Shown here: positions 26,016 to 37,400 of the stretch, piece after piece
Layout of the letters: each line of letters starts with the position of its first letter
Position numbering within the stretch: position 1 is the stretch's first letter
The notes under the pieces: generated by a model
The model's input: only the letters and a program-made list of their open reading frames with translations
Database searches by the model: none
What the model was told of the DNA's origin: nothing
Made by a program: the position numbers and the translations under genes
Assembly (NCBI RefSeq): GCF_014083985.1
Contig: NZ_CP046907.1
Span: forward strand, 5,280,501 to 5,344,500
Direction: 5' to 3'
Length of the DNA stretch: 64,000 bases
Source: Streptomyces sp. SCUT-3
Lineage (GTDB): Bacteria; Actinomycetota; Actinomycetes; Streptomycetales; Streptomycetaceae

Positions 26016-26639
26016 ATGATCGCCTTCGTCAGCGGCCGGGTCGCCGCACTGGGCCCGGACACCGCGGTGGTCCAGGTCGGCGGCGTCGGGATGGCCGTGC
26101 ACTGCGCCCCCCGCACCCTGGCCAGCCTGCGGGTCGGACAGGACGCCACGCTGTCCACCTCCCTCGTGGTCCGCGAGGACTCCCTCACCCTCTACGGCTT
26201 CGCCGACGACGACGAGCGCCAGGTCTTCGAGGTCCTGCAGACCGCGAGCGGCGTCGGCCCCCGCCTCGCCCAGGCGATGCTCGCCGTGCACGCGCCCGAC
26301 GACCTGCGCCGCGCCTTCGCCACCGAGGACGAGAAGGCGCTGACCGCCGTCCCCGGGATCGGCAAGAAGGGTGCCCAGCGGCTCCTCCTCGAACTCAAGG
26401 ACCGCATCGGCGCGCCCGTGGGCGCCGCGGCCCCGGCAGGGGGAGCCCCGCGGGCCGCCTCCTGGCGCGACCAGCTGCACGCCGCGCTGGTCGGCCTCGG
26501 CTACGCGGCCCGCGAGGCCGACGAGGCGGTGGCCGCGGTCGAGCCGCAGGCCGAGGCGGTCGCCGCGGAGACCGGCGCCCCGCCCCAGGTCGGGTCCCTG
26601 CTGCGCGCCGCCCTGCAGACCCTCAACCGCGCCCGCTGA
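26016..26639 (+). CDS. ruvA: Holliday junction DNA helicase RuvA
   Basis: 207 residues. N-terminal OB domain ([13 protein letters not shown]), tandem helix-hairpin-helix motifs ([15 protein letters not shown] and [18 protein letters not shown]), a flexible Ala/Pro linker, and the C-terminal RuvB-binding domain. RuvA tetramers clamp the junction for RuvB. ATG 26016 follows GAGGAAAG. About 100 bases after ruvC, 85 before ruvB. Confidence 0.97.
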   Translation: MIAFVSGRVAALGPDTAVVQVGGVGMAVHCAPRTLASLRVGQDATLSTSLVVREDSLTLYGFADDDERQVFEVLQTASGVGPRLAQAMLAVHAPDDLRRAFATEDEKALTAVPGIGKKGAQRLLLELKDRIGAPVGAAAPAGGAPRAASWRDQLHAALVGLGYAAREADEAVAAVEPQAEAVAAETGAPPQVGSLLRAALQTLNRAR

Positions 26640-26724
26640 CCCGCGGCGGCCGCCGCCCCCGAGATCCCGCCCCGAGATCCCGCCCCGAGATCCCGCCCCC
26701 GATACCGCTAAGGACCGAACCCCC

Positions 26725-27792
<1,068 letters not shown>

Positions 27793-27971
27793 AGGCGGGG
27801 TGCGGGCGGCGCGTGACCTCGCGCGGGAAGGAACCGTGGTGCCATGCTTGGCGTTGTTCCAGCGGTGGAGCCTCCCTTAGACTCCGCCGATGCCTCCCGA
27901 CGGGAGGACACCCCCACAATCCGCACCCATGAGGCTGCCGGCGGCGGCCGCGTTAAGGACTTCCTGAGACC

Positions 27972-28430
27972 GTGGACATCGTCACTCTCCTCCCCTTCGC
28001 CCTCCTGATCGGCGTCATGTTCCTGATGACGCGCTCGGCCAGGAACAAGCAGCGCCAGGCCATGCAGATGCGCGACCAGATGCAGCCCGGCACGGGCGTG
28101 CGCACCATCGGCGGCATGTACGCCCTGGTGGAGGAGGTCAACGACGACACGGTCGTCCTGGAGATCGCCCCCGGCGTGCACGCCGTCTACGCGAAGAACG
28201 CCATCGGCGCCGTCCTGGACGAGGACGAGTACCGGCGCATCGTGCACGGCGAGCCCGCCGTGGCCAAGGACGGCGACCTCCCGCCGGTGCTGCCCGACGC
28301 CGACGAGCGCGCCGGCGAGGACCGCGTCGGGCTGACCAAGGGCGAGCCCGCCGACAGGCCTGCCGACAAGGGCGCCGACGAGGACGGAACGACGGAGAAC
28401 GGCCCCGGGGACGGCCCCGCCGCCAAGTAG
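27972..28430 (+). CDS. yajC: Preprotein translocase subunit YajC
   Basis: 152 residues. One N-terminal membrane helix (LLPFALLIGVMFLMTRSARNK) followed by the conserved GTGVRTIGGMYALVEEV block, then a long acidic low-complexity C-terminus. YajC associates with SecDF; the next two genes are secD and secF, confirming the role. GTG 27972 gives MDIVTLLPF. The extended acidic tail is typical of streptomycetes. Confidence 0.93.
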   Translation: MDIVTLLPFALLIGVMFLMTRSARNKQRQAMQMRDQMQPGTGVRTIGGMYALVEEVNDDTVVLEIAPGVHAVYAKNAIGAVLDEDEYRRIVHGEPAVAKDGDLPPVLPDADERAGEDRVGLTKGEPADRPADKGADEDGTTENGPGDGPAAK

Positions 28431-28562
28431 CCCCGCGCTCTCGGGAGGGTGCCTGGACAGGGCCCGCCCGGGCCCGTACATCCTCATGACATCGCGTGAC
28501 CGCTGCCGCGGCGCCGGCCCCGGCCGGCGGGCGGGGCGGTCATTACAGGGAGAGACGAGAAG

Positions 28563-30398
28563 GTGGCAGCACCCAAGAAGGGTAGGCCGCAGGGGAGGCC
28601 GGGGCGTGCCCTGGCACTGATCCTGGTGGCGATGGTGGCGATGGTGGCGACCATGTTCCTCACCGGTCACACCACGCCCCGCCTGGGCATCGACCTCGCA
28701 GGCGGCACCAGCATCACGCTGACGGCCAAGAGCGACCAGGCATCGGCGATCAACCCGACCAACATGAACACCGCGGTCGGGATCATCGAGCGGCGCGTCA
28801 ACGGCCTGGGCGTCTCCGAGGCCGAGGTGCAGACGCAGGGCGACCGCAACATCATCGCCAACATCCCCAAGGGCACGGACGAGAAGCAGGCGGTCGACCA
28901 GGTCGGCACCACCGCCCTGCTGTACTTCCGCCCCGTCCTGACGATGGTCCAGGCCGCGCCCGCGGCCTCGCCCTCCCCGTCCGGCAACGCCTCCGGGTCG
29001 GGCACCGCCTCCCCGGAGCCGAAGGGCACCGCCTCCCCGGAGCCGAAGGACAGCGGCAAGCCCAAGGGGGCCGACGAGTCCGTCGCCGCCGAGCCCTCGG
29101 CCGGGGCAACCACCCAGGGCCGGGCCGTCTCGGACGCGCTCAGGGCCGACGCGCCGAAGTCACCGGAGGCCTCCGCCTCCGCGAAGCCGCCGGAGGCGTC
29201 CGGGGCCGCGAAGGCGTCCGAGTCGGCCGCGCCGGCCGGCTCCGAGCCGCCCGCCGCGCCCTCGGCCCCCGCCTCCCCGGGCGGTCTGGACACCGCGGTC
29301 CCGGCGGACCTGCAGAAGAAGCTCGAGGCGCTGGACTGCACCGACCCCAAGTCGGTGGACGCGGCGACCAAGGGCGTCAAGCCGGGCGAGAAGATGGTCG
29401 CCTGCGACGAGGACGGCCTGTACAAGTACGCGCTGGGCCCGGCCGCCGTCCAGGGCAGGGACGTGGACAAGGCCTCCGCCGTCCTGGACACCCAGAGCGG
29501 TGCCGGGTGGATGGTCACCATGGACTTCAACTCCGCGGGCACCGAGAAGTTCGCCGAGGTCACCGGCAAGCTCGCCCAGCAGGCCCCGCCGAACAACCAG
29601 TTCGCCATCGTCCTGGACAACGAGGTGGTCTCCGCACCCTCGGTCTCCAGCACCATCGGCGGCGGCCAGGCGCAGATCACCGGCAACTTCGACCAGAAGA
29701 GCGCCGAGGAGCTGGCCAACGTCCTGTCCTTCGGCGCGCTCCCGCTGTCGTTCTCCGTCGACGAGGTCACCTCGGTCTCCCCGCAGCTCGGCGGCGAGCA
29801 GCTCGAGGGCGGCCTGATCGCCGGCGCCATCGGCTTCGTGCTGGTGGTCGTCTACATGCTGGTCTACTACCGGGGCCTGGCGTTCATCTCGATCATCAGC
29901 CTCTTCGTCTCGGCGATCCTGACCTACGCCATCATGTGCCTGCTCGGCCCGGCCATCGGCTTCGCGCTCAACCTCCCCGCGGTCTGCGGCGCCATCGTCG
30001 CGGTGGGCATCACGGCCGACTCCTTCATCGTCTTCTTCGAGCGGATCCGCGACGAGGTCCGCGAGGGCCGCTCGCTGCAGCCGGCCGTGGCCCGTGCCTG
30101 GCCGCGCGCCCGCCGCACCATCCTGGTCTCGGACTTCGTCTCCTTCCTGGCCGCCGCGGTGCTGTTCGCCGTCTCGGTGGGCAAGGTGCAGGGCTTCGCC
30201 TTCACCCTCGGCCTGACCACGCTGCTCGACGTCGTCGTGGTCTACCTGTTCACCAGGCCGCTGATGACGATCCTGGCCAAGAACAGGTTCTTCTCCTCCG
30301 GCCACCCCTGGTCCGGGCTCGACCCCAAGCGACTGGGGGCCACCGTCCCCCTCCGCGGTCGCCGCCGCCCCGTCCGCACCGCCGTCAAGGAGGCCTGA
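28563..30398 (+). CDS. secD: Protein translocase subunit SecD
   Basis: 611 residues, RND-type. First membrane helix at about 15-38, DLAGGTSITL, large extracytoplasmic domain, and five C-terminal helices (EGGLIAGAIGFVLVVVYMLVYY onward) with AVGITADSFIVFFERIRDEV. SecDF uses the proton gradient to pull proteins out of SecYEG. Between about residues 135 and 245 sits a Pro/Ser/Ala/Glu-rich insert (SPEPKGTASPEPKDSGKPKG) that makes the protein longer than the enterobacterial core in that region. GTG 28563 after AGGGAGAGACGAGAAG. The stop overlaps the secF start. Confidence 0.96.
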   Translation: MAAPKKGRPQGRPGRALALILVAMVAMVATMFLTGHTTPRLGIDLAGGTSITLTAKSDQASAINPTNMNTAVGIIERRVNGLGVSEAEVQTQGDRNIIANIPKGTDEKQAVDQVGTTALLYFRPVLTMVQAAPAASPSPSGNASGSGTASPEPKGTASPEPKDSGKPKGADESVAAEPSAGATTQGRAVSDALRADAPKSPEASASAKPPEASGAAKASESAAPAGSEPPAAPSAPASPGGLDTAVPADLQKKLEALDCTDPKSVDAATKGVKPGEKMVACDEDGLYKYALGPAAVQGRDVDKASAVLDTQSGAGWMVTMDFNSAGTEKFAEVTGKLAQQAPPNNQFAIVLDNEVVSAPSVSSTIGGGQAQITGNFDQKSAEELANVLSFGALPLSFSVDEVTSVSPQLGGEQLEGGLIAGAIGFVLVVVYMLVYYRGLAFISIISLFVSAILTYAIMCLLGPAIGFALNLPAVCGAIVAVGITADSFIVFFERIRDEVREGRSLQPAVARAWPRARRTILVSDFVSFLAAAVLFAVSVGKVQGFAFTLGLTTLLDVVVVYLFTRPLMTILAKNRFFSSGHPWSGLDPKRLGATVPLRGRRRPVRTAVKEA

Positions 30399-31483
30399 TG
30401 TCGCGTCTGGGAAACATGGGCGCACGGCTGTACCGCGGCGAGGTCTCCTTCGACTTCGTCGGCAAGCGCAAGATCTTCTACGGCATCGCGGTACTGATCA
30501 CCGTGCTGGCGGCGGTCGGCCTGTTCAAGCCCGGCCTGCACTACGGCATCGAGTTCTCCGGCGGCGGCGTCTTCACCACGCCCGCCACGAGCATCTCCGC
30601 CTCCGAGGGCAAGACGCTCACGGAGAAGGCCCTCCAGGGCGAGCACGAGGTGATCGTCCAGAAGCTGGGCACCGGCGGCCTGCGCATCCAGGTCAGCGAC
30701 GTGGACGCGGGCAATGCCGAGGAGATCAAGAACAAGGTCGCCGACGGCGTGGACATCGCCCCCGACAAGGTCGACCCGCAGGTCGTCGGGGCCAGCTGGG
30801 GCGAGCAGATCTCCCAGAAGGCCCTGACGGGCCTGGGGATCTTCATGGTCCTGGTCGTGGTCTACCTGGCGATCGCCTTCGAGTGGCGCATGGCGGTCGC
30901 GGCCCTCGCGGCCCTCGTCCACGACCTCACCATCACGATCGGGGTCTACGCCCTCGTCGGCTTCGAGGTCACCCCGGGCACCGTCATCGGCCTGCTCACC
31001 ATCCTCGGCTACTCCCTCTACGACACCGTCGTGGTCTTCGACGGACTGAAGGAGACCACCCGCGGCATCACCAAGCAGGCCCGCTGGACCTACAGCGAGG
31101 CGGCCAACCACAGCCTCAACCAGACCCTGGTGCGCTCCATCAACACCACGGTCGTGGCCCTGCTGCCGGTCGGCGCCCTGCTGTTCATCGGCGGCGGCCT
31201 GCTCGGCGCCGGCATGCTCAACGACATCGCCCTGTCCCTGTTCGTCGGCCTCGCCGCGGGCGCCTACTCCTCGATCTTCCTGGCCACCCCGATGGTCGCG
31301 GACCTCAAGGAGCGCACCCCCGAGATGCGGGCGCTGGCCAAGCGGGTCGCCGCCCGCCGGGCCGCCGAGGCCAGGGGCGAGAATGTCGCCGGGCCGCGTG
31401 ACGCGGCAGAGGACGACCAGCCGGCCGGCGCCGCCGCCGGCGACCACGGCGACCGCGACCGGGCATCCGGCAAGCGGCGCTGA
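30398..31483 (+). CDS. secF: Protein translocase subunit SecF
   Basis: 361 residues, six membrane helices. N-terminal FVGKRKIFYGIAVLITVLAA and GIEFSGGGVF match the SecF signature GxxFxGG; later helices carry VHDLTITIGVYALVGFEV and GYSLYDTVVVFDGLKE. ATG 30398 overlaps the secD stop as TGATG, so the pair is translationally coupled and stoichiometric. The hydrophilic C-terminal tail is acidic. Confidence 0.96.
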   Translation: MSRLGNMGARLYRGEVSFDFVGKRKIFYGIAVLITVLAAVGLFKPGLHYGIEFSGGGVFTTPATSISASEGKTLTEKALQGEHEVIVQKLGTGGLRIQVSDVDAGNAEEIKNKVADGVDIAPDKVDPQVVGASWGEQISQKALTGLGIFMVLVVVYLAIAFEWRMAVAALAALVHDLTITIGVYALVGFEVTPGTVIGLLTILGYSLYDTVVVFDGLKETTRGITKQARWTYSEAANHSLNQTLVRSINTTVVALLPVGALLFIGGGLLGAGMLNDIALSLFVGLAAGAYSSIFLATPMVADLKERTPEMRALAKRVAARRAAEARGENVAGPRDAAEDDQPAGAAAGDHGDRDRASGKRR

Positions 31484-31508
31484 CCACCACCGTCAGGAGA
31501 AACACCCC

Positions 31509-32069
31509 ATGAGCACCCTGGACGCCACCGCGGACGAGCTGCGCTCCCTGCTGCTCGGCTGCATCCGGGACGTCCCCGACCACCCGAAGCCGGGCGTCAC
31601 GTTCAAGGACATCACCCCGCTGCTCGCCGACCCGCGGGCCTTCGGTGCGATGACCGACGCCCTCGCCCTGCTGTGCGCGCGGCACGGCGCGGACAAGGTC
31701 GTGGGCCTGGAGGCCCGCGGCTTCATCCTCGCCGCGCCCGTCGCGGTCAAGGCGCAGATCGGCTTCGTCCCCGTCCGCAAGGCGGGGAAGCTGCCCGGGG
31801 CCACCCTGGCCCAGGCGTACGACCTGGAGTACGGCAGCGCCGAGATCGAGGTGCTCAAGGACGCCTTCGCCCCCGGTGAGCGGGTCCTGGTCATCGACGA
31901 CGTCCTGGCCACCGGCGGCACCGCCGAGGCGTCGCTGCAGCTGATCCGCCGCGGCGGCGCCGAGGTCGCGGGCCTGGCGGTCCTGATGGAGCTGGGCTTC
32001 CTGGGCGGCCGCGCCCGCCTGGAGCCCTCCCTGGCCGGGGCCCCGCTGGAGGCGCTGGTCACCGTCTGA
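31509..32069 (+). CDS. apt: Adenine phosphoribosyltransferase
   Basis: 186 residues. PRPP-binding motif VLVIDDVLATGGTAEA, N-terminal FKDITPLLADPRAF and GLEARGFILAAPVA are the APT signatures. It converts adenine and PRPP to AMP. The ATG is 26 bases after secF, and a perfect hairpin follows. apt next to relA is conserved in streptomycetes; both proteins act in purine nucleotide metabolism, but relA has its own -10 box here. Confidence 0.96.
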   Translation: MSTLDATADELRSLLLGCIRDVPDHPKPGVTFKDITPLLADPRAFGAMTDALALLCARHGADKVVGLEARGFILAAPVAVKAQIGFVPVRKAGKLPGATLAQAYDLEYGSAEIEVLKDAFAPGERVLVIDDVLATGGTAEASLQLIRRGGAEVAGLAVLMELGFLGGRARLEPSLAGAPLEALVTV

Positions 32070-32098
32070 CCACCGCCGCGCCGGACGGCGCGCACGGA

Positions 32099-32129
32099 CG
32101 GGCCCCGCGGCCGGCAGCCGCGGGGCCCG
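32099..32129. terminator. apt terminator
   Basis: 13-bp perfect stem CGGGCCCCGCGGC / GCCGCGGGGCCCG with 5-base loop, 30 bases after the apt stop. Confidence 0.7.
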
Positions 32130-32184
32130 CCGCGTTCCGGGATCCGGGGACGGGCGGGACGCGCAGCGCGCGGCCGCGGGTGGC

Positions 32185-32190
32185 TACGAT
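32185..32190 (+). promoter_or_regulatory. -10 box TACGAT of relA
   Basis: TACGAT lies 30 bases before the relA TTG start and just beyond the apt terminator, so relA can be transcribed separately. Confidence 0.5.
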
Positions 32191-32219
32191 GGATGTCCGG
32201 AACCGCTTGAGGAGTGCCC

Positions 32220-34769
32220 TTGCCCGAAGAGGTCCAGCCGCTCACCGCCGCGAACCGGGAGGACCGCACGCCGGCGGCCGCCGCCCCGGCGACCGGTTCC
32301 CCCGATCCCGCGCGCCGTCCGGGCGCGTCCGTCGCCGGGGCCTCCGCCTCCGGGACGTCCGGGACGAAGGCCGCGGCCGGATCCTCCGCGGGCACCGCGC
32401 GGCCCCGCGGGCCGGAGGACCCGGAGGCCCGCGCCCCCGCCCCCCCGGCCCGCACCCCCGCCCCCGCGGCACCCACCGCCCCCCGGCCCGCCTCCTCCAA
32501 CCGGGTCCGCGCCCGCCTCGCCCGCCTGGGCGTCCAGCGCTCCAGCCCCTACAACCCGGTCCTGGAACCGCTGCTGCGCATCGTCCGCAGCAACGACCCC
32601 AAGGCCGACCTGCGGCAGATCGAGCGCGCCTACCAGGTGGCCGAGCGCTGGCACCGCGGGCAGAAGCGCAAGAGCGGCGACCCCTACATCACCCACCCGC
32701 TGGCGGTCACCACCATCCTCGCCGAGCTGGGCATGGACCCGGCGACCCTGATGGCCGGCCTGCTGCACGACACGGTCGAGGACACCGAGTACGGCCTGGA
32801 GGCGCTGCGCCGCGACTTCGGCGACTCCGTCGCCCTGCTGGTGGACGGCGTCACCAAGCTGGACAAGGTCAAGTTCGGGGAGGCCGCGCAGGCCGAGACG
32901 GTGCGCAAGATGGTCGTGGCCATGGCCAAGGACCCGCGCGTGCTGGTCATCAAGCTGGCCGACCGGCTGCACAACATGCGCACCATGCGCTACCTCAAGC
33001 GGGAGAAGCAGGAGAAGAAGGCCCGCGAGACGCTGGAGATCTACGCCCCCCTGGCGCACCGGCTGGGCATGAACACCATCAAGTGGGAGCTGGAGGACCT
33101 CGCCTTCGCGATCCTCTACCCCAAGATGTACGACGAGATCGTCCGGCTGGTCGCCGAGCGCGCGCCCAAGCGCGACGAGTACCTCGCGGTGGTCACCGAC
33201 CAGGTGCAGCAGGACCTGCGCGCCGCCCGCATCAAGGCCACCGTCACCGGCCGCCCCAAGCACTACTACAGCGTCTACCAGAAGATGATCGTGCGGGGCC
33301 GCGACTTCGCCGAGATCTACGACCTGGTGGGCATCCGGGTCCTCGTCGACACCGTCCGCGACTGCTACGCGGCGCTGGGCACCATCCACGCACGGTGGAA
33401 CCCGGTGCCGGGGCGGTTCAAGGACTACATCGCGATGCCCAAGTTCAACATGTACCAGTCGCTGCACACCACGGTCATCGGGCCCAGCGGCAAGCCGGTC
33501 GAGCTGCAGATCCGCACCTTCGACATGCACCGCCGCGCCGAGTACGGCATCGCGGCGCACTGGAAGTACAAGCAGGAGGCCGTCGCCGGAGCCTCCAAGG
33601 TGCGCACCGACACCCCCGCCCGCCCCCGCAAGGGCGACACGGTCAACGACATGGCCTGGCTGCGCCAGCTGCTGGACTGGCAGAAGGAGACCGAGGACCC
33701 GGGGGAGTTCCTGGAGTCCCTGCGCTTCGACCTCTCCCGCCACGAGGTCTTCGTCTTCACCCCCAAGGGCGACGTGATCGCGCTGCCAGCCGGGTCCACC
33801 CCGGTGGACTTCGCCTTCGCCGTGCACACCGAGGTCGGCTACCGCACCATCGGCGCGCGGGTCAACGGCCGCCTGGTGCCGCTGGAGAGCACCCTGGACA
33901 ACGGCGACCTGGTGGAGGTGTTCACCTCCAAGGCAGACAACGCCGGGCCCTCCCGCGACTGGCTGAGCTTCGTGAAGTCCCCGCGGGCGCGCAACAAGAT
34001 CCGCGCCTGGTTCTCCAAGGAGCGCCGCGAGGAGGCCATCGAGCAGGGCAAGGACGCCATCGCCCGCGCGATGCGCAAGCAGAACCTGCCGATCCAGCGG
34101 GTGCTCACCGGGGACTCCCTGGTCACCCTGGCGCACGAGATGCGCTACCCGGACATCTCCGCCCTCTACGCGGCCATCGGCGAGGGGCACGTCACGGCGG
34201 CCTCCGTCGTGCAGAAGCTGGTGCAGGCGCTCGGCGGCGAGGAGGGCGCCACCGAGGACATCGCGGAGATCACCACCCCGTCCCGCAGCCGCGTCAAGCG
34301 CCGCTCCGGCTCCGACCCCGGCGTGGTCGTCAAGGGCGTCGACGACGTGTGGGTCAAGCTCGCCCGCTGCTGCACCCCCGTACCCGGCGACCCGATCATC
34401 GGGTTCGTCACCCGCGGCAACGGGGTGTCGGTGCACCGGGCGGACTGCGTCAACGTCGAGTCGCTGTCCCAGCAGCCCGAGCGGATCATCGAGGTCGAGT
34501 GGGCCCCCACCCAGTCCTCGGTCTTCCTGGTCGCCATCCAGGTCGAGGCGCTGGACCGCTCCCGGCTGCTCTCCGACGTCACCCGGGTGCTGTCCGACCA
34601 GCACGTCAACATCCTCTCGGCCGCCGTGCAGACCTCCCGCGACCGGGTCGCCACCTCGCGGTTCACCTTCGAGATGGGCGATCCCAAGCACCTGGGGCAC
34701 GTGCTCAGGGCGGTGCGCGGGGTCGAGGGCGTCTACGACGTCTACCGCGTCACCTCGGGCCGCCAGTAG
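32220..34769 (+). CDS. relA: Bifunctional (p)ppGpp synthetase/hydrolase RelA/SpoT
   Basis: 849 residues. An Ala/Pro-rich N-terminal extension of about 100 residues precedes the HD hydrolase domain (H183-D184 in HDTVEDT), the synthetase domain with R399-F-K-D402 (the RxKD form typical of bifunctional enzymes, not the ExDD of RelA-only), TGS domain ([17 protein letters not shown]), the CC zinc-finger segment [14 protein letters not shown], and a C-terminal ACT domain. It makes and degrades the stringent alarmone on the ribosome. TTG 32220 is five bases after GAGGAG and gives the [11 protein letters not shown] start resembling known Streptomyces RelA; GTG 32214 overlaps the ribosome site. Confidence 0.96.
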   Translation: MPEEVQPLTAANREDRTPAAAAPATGSPDPARRPGASVAGASASGTSGTKAAAGSSAGTARPRGPEDPEARAPAPPARTPAPAAPTAPRPASSNRVRARLARLGVQRSSPYNPVLEPLLRIVRSNDPKADLRQIERAYQVAERWHRGQKRKSGDPYITHPLAVTTILAELGMDPATLMAGLLHDTVEDTEYGLEALRRDFGDSVALLVDGVTKLDKVKFGEAAQAETVRKMVVAMAKDPRVLVIKLADRLHNMRTMRYLKREKQEKKARETLEIYAPLAHRLGMNTIKWELEDLAFAILYPKMYDEIVRLVAERAPKRDEYLAVVTDQVQQDLRAARIKATVTGRPKHYYSVYQKMIVRGRDFAEIYDLVGIRVLVDTVRDCYAALGTIHARWNPVPGRFKDYIAMPKFNMYQSLHTTVIGPSGKPVELQIRTFDMHRRAEYGIAAHWKYKQEAVAGASKVRTDTPARPRKGDTVNDMAWLRQLLDWQKETEDPGEFLESLRFDLSRHEVFVFTPKGDVIALPAGSTPVDFAFAVHTEVGYRTIGARVNGRLVPLESTLDNGDLVEVFTSKADNAGPSRDWLSFVKSPRARNKIRAWFSKERREEAIEQGKDAIARAMRKQNLPIQRVLTGDSLVTLAHEMRYPDISALYAAIGEGHVTAASVVQKLVQALGGEEGATEDIAEITTPSRSRVKRRSGSDPGVVVKGVDDVWVKLARCCTPVPGDPIIGFVTRGNGVSVHRADCVNVESLSQQPERIIEVEWAPTQSSVFLVAIQVEALDRSRLLSDVTRVLSDQHVNILSAAVQTSRDRVATSRFTFEMGDPKHLGHVLRAVRGVEGVYDVYRVTSGRQ

Positions 34770-34806
34770 CGCCGACGGCCCGGGGCGGCGGAAGCCCGGG
34801 GCGGAC

Positions 34807-34849
34807 GCGCCGCGGCCCCGGGACCTCCTCGGTCCCGGGGCCGCGGCGC
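34807..34849. terminator. Bidirectional terminator, relA / DUF349 gene
   Basis: A 19-bp perfect stem with 5-base loop TCCTC between the convergent stops of relA and the DUF349 gene. Confidence 0.85.
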
Positions 34850-34866
34850 GCACCGTACGGCCGGCG

Positions 34867-36099
34867 TCAGCCGCCGAACTCCTGGAGGCCCTTGAGCGCC
34901 TGCTCCAGCAGCTCCCGGCGCCCGTCCAGCTCGCGCTGGAGCTTGTCCGCCTTGGCGGTGTTCCCCGCCGCGCGGGCCTGCTCCACCTGCTTCTCCAGCT
35001 TCTCGACCGCGGCCTGCAGCTGCCCGGCCAGGCCGGTCGCCCGGGCCCGCACCTCCGGGTTGGTGCGCCGCCACTCGGCCTCCTCGGCCTCCTGCAGCGC
35101 CCGCTCGACCGCGTGCATCCGGCCCTCGACCTTCGGCCGGGCGTCGCGCGGCACGTGGCCGACGGCCTCCCAGCGCTCGTTGACCGAGCGGAAGGCCGCC
35201 CGCGCCGCCTTCAGGTCGGTGATCGGCAGGAGCGCCTCGGCCTCGGCGGCCAGCTCCTCCTTCACCCGCAGGTTCTCGGCCTGCTCGGCGTCACGCTCGG
35301 CGAAGACCGCGGACCGGGCCTGGAAGAAGACGTCCTGGGCACCGCGGAAGCGGTTCCACAGGTCCTCCTCGGCCTCGCGCTGCGCGCGCCCGGCGGCCTT
35401 CCAGTCGGCCATCAGCTCGCGGTAGCGGGCCGCGGTGGGCCCCCAGTCGGTCGAGCCGGACAGGGCCTCGGCCTCGGCGACCAGCGCCTCCTTGCGGCGC
35501 CGGGCCTCCTCGCGCTGGGAGTCCAGCGACGCGAAGTGCGCCTTGCGCCGCTTGGAGAAGACCGAGCGGGCGTGCGAGAAGCGGTGCCACAGCTCGTCGT
35601 CGGTCTTGCGGTCCAGGCGGGGCAGGCCCTTCCAGATGTCGACCAGGGCGCGCAGCCGGTCCCCGGCCACCCGCCACTGCTCGCTCTCCGCCAGCTCCTC
35701 GGCCTCGGCGACCAGGGACTCCTTGGCCTGGCGGGCCTCGTCGGCCGCCTTGGCGCGGGCGGCCCGGCGCTCGTCGCGCCGCTTCTCGATGTCGACGACC
35801 AGGTCGTCCAGGCGCTTGGACAGGGACGCCAGGTCGCCCACGGCGTGGCCCTCGTCCACCGCCGCCCGCAGGTGCTCGACGGCGGCCATCGCGTCCTTGG
35901 CGGACAGGTCGGTGGTGCGGACCCGCCGTTCGAGGAGGCCGATCTCGACGGCCAGCCCGTCGTACTTGCGCTCGAAGTAGGCCAGTGCCTCATCGGGAGA
36001 GCCGGCCTGCCACGAACCGACCACCCGCTCGCCGCCGTCGGCCGTACGCACGTACACGGTCCCCGTCTCGTCGACGCGGCCCCACGGATCGCTGCTCAC
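34867..36099 (-). CDS. DUF349 domain protein
   Basis: 410 residues, almost entirely helical. An N-terminal 60-residue module (DPWGRVDETGTVYVRTADGG) precedes three DUF349 repeats recognised by W-x-A-x-(6)-D/E-x-LW-x-RF (for example YRELMADWKAAGRAQREAEE with DLWNRFRGAQDVFF), each about 75 residues; the C-terminus is a coiled coil with a leucine/lysine heptad. GTG 36099 follows GAGGAGG. DUF349 proteins are of unknown biochemical role. The gene shares its terminator with relA and stands alone behind the cyclophilin gene. Confidence 0.9.
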   Translation of the reverse strand: MSSDPWGRVDETGTVYVRTADGGERVVGSWQAGSPDEALAYFERKYDGLAVEIGLLERRVRTTDLSAKDAMAAVEHLRAAVDEGHAVGDLASLSKRLDDLVVDIEKRRDERRAARAKAADEARQAKESLVAEAEELAESEQWRVAGDRLRALVDIWKGLPRLDRKTDDELWHRFSHARSVFSKRRKAHFASLDSQREEARRRKEALVAEAEALSGSTDWGPTAARYRELMADWKAAGRAQREAEEDLWNRFRGAQDVFFQARSAVFAERDAEQAENLRVKEELAAEAEALLPITDLKAARAAFRSVNERWEAVGHVPRDARPKVEGRMHAVERALQEAEEAEWRRTNPEVRARATGLAGQLQAAVEKLEKQVEQARAAGNTAKADKLQRELDGRRELLEQALKGLQEFGG

Positions 36100-36363
36100 A
36101 GCGCCTCCTCAACGTGATGCCGCCCGGCGCGGGCCCGCGGCATCGTCCACAGTTTCCTCCGGCCGGAACAGGATCCGGCCCGGCGCAGGCACCCTACACA
36201 ACGCAAACATAGGCGAACGGCGGCCCGGCCGCCGGTGTCCGGCACGGCCCGGCGGCCCCGCCGCGGGGTCCGGACACGCCGACGGCACCGCGCGGCGCGC
36301 CCCTGGGCGCCCCGCGCGGCCCGCGGTCCCGTCCTCCCGCCGGCGGTCTCCCCGCCGGACCGG

Positions 36364-37221
36364 TCAGGCCTTCTTCACGGTCGCTTCGTCGATCACGACC
36401 GTGGCGACCGGGGCGCCGTCGCCGCCGCCGCCCTGCACGCCCGCGTCGGCGATCTTCTTCAGGACCTTCATCCCGTCCTCCGAGACCGTCCCGAAGGGGG
36501 TGTAGCTCGGCGGGAGCTCGGTCTCCCGGTAGACGAGGAAGAACTGGCTGCCGCCGCTGTCCTTCTGGCCGGTGTTGGCCATGGCGACGGTGCCGGCCGG
36601 GTACTTCACGGTCCCGGTGCCGCCGGGCTTGCCCAGGGCGTCCAGGTTCTCGTCGGGGATGTTGTAGCCGGGGCCGCCGGATCCGGAGCCGGTGGGGTCG
36701 CCGCACTGCAGCACGTAGATGCCCGAGGTGGTCAGGCGGTGGCACTTCGTGTGGTCGAAGTACTTCTCGCCGGCCAGGAAGGCGAAGGAGTTCACGGTGT
36801 GCGGGGCCTTCTCCGCGTCCATCGTGAACGAGATGTCGCCGCAGGTCGTGCGCAGCTCCATCGTGTACTTCGCGGAGGCGTCGACGTCGAGGGCCGGCTC
36901 CTTCTTCCAGGTCTTCGTCGCCGCCTTGCCCTTCGCGGGCTTCCCGCACGGGTCCTGCTCGAGCCGGGCCGAGGGGCTCGCGCTCGCCTCCGCGCTCGCC
37001 TCCGCGCTCGCCTCCGCGGACGCGTCAGTGAGGGTCTTCTCCTCCTCGGTCAGGCCGACCGACGCCCACGCGGCGCCGCCGGCGACCAGGACCACGGCGA
37101 GGCCGGCGGCGACGGCGGCGTTGCGCTTGCGCGCCTTCTTCTGCTGCTCGGCCCGCCGCTGCTGCTGGCGCTCGTACTTCTCGCGGGCCAGCTGCCGCCG
37201 CCGCTCGTCCTTGGTGACCAC
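36364..37221 (-). CDS. Membrane-anchored peptidyl-prolyl isomerase (cyclophilin)
   Basis: 285 residues. A very basic N-terminal cytoplasmic segment (RRQLAREKYERQQQRRAEQQ), one membrane helix (AVAAGLAVVLVAGGAAWASVG, about residues 35-55), an ASAE repeat linker, and an extracytoplasmic cyclophilin domain (FDHTKCHRLTTSGIYVLQCGD, SGGSQFFLVY, YTPFGTV). The catalytic Arg of FHR is present as CHR. It probably folds exported proteins at the membrane surface. GTG 37221 is seven bases after AGGAG. Divergent from the metallo-beta-lactamase gene. Confidence 0.9.
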   Translation of the reverse strand: MVTKDERRRQLAREKYERQQQRRAEQQKKARKRNAAVAAGLAVVLVAGGAAWASVGLTEEEKTLTDASAEASAEASAEASASPSARLEQDPCGKPAKGKAATKTWKKEPALDVDASAKYTMELRTTCGDISFTMDAEKAPHTVNSFAFLAGEKYFDHTKCHRLTTSGIYVLQCGDPTGSGSGGPGYNIPDENLDALGKPGGTGTVKYPAGTVAMANTGQKDSGGSQFFLVYRETELPPSYTPFGTVSEDGMKVLKKIADAGVQGGGGDGAPVATVVIDEATVKKA

Positions 37222-37350
37222 CGGTCGTCTCCTGTTGTCCTCGAACGCGGTTCCGTTCGGCGCAGATCCTCGCGCCCCGCACGACCGCTCGTCCAGTACC
37301 CCCGCCGCGAAACGACGGATACGGGTTCGCGATCGCACATGCCCCGCCGG

Positions 37351-37356
37351 TAGGCT
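37351..37356 (+). promoter_or_regulatory. -10 box TAGGCT of the MBL-hisS-aspS operon
   Basis: TAGGCT lies about 45 bases before GTG 37401, with AAGGACG as ribosome site. Confidence 0.45.
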
Positions 37357-37400
37357 TCTGGTCTGCCGAAACCACCCGCGGACTTCAGTTAAGGACGAAC

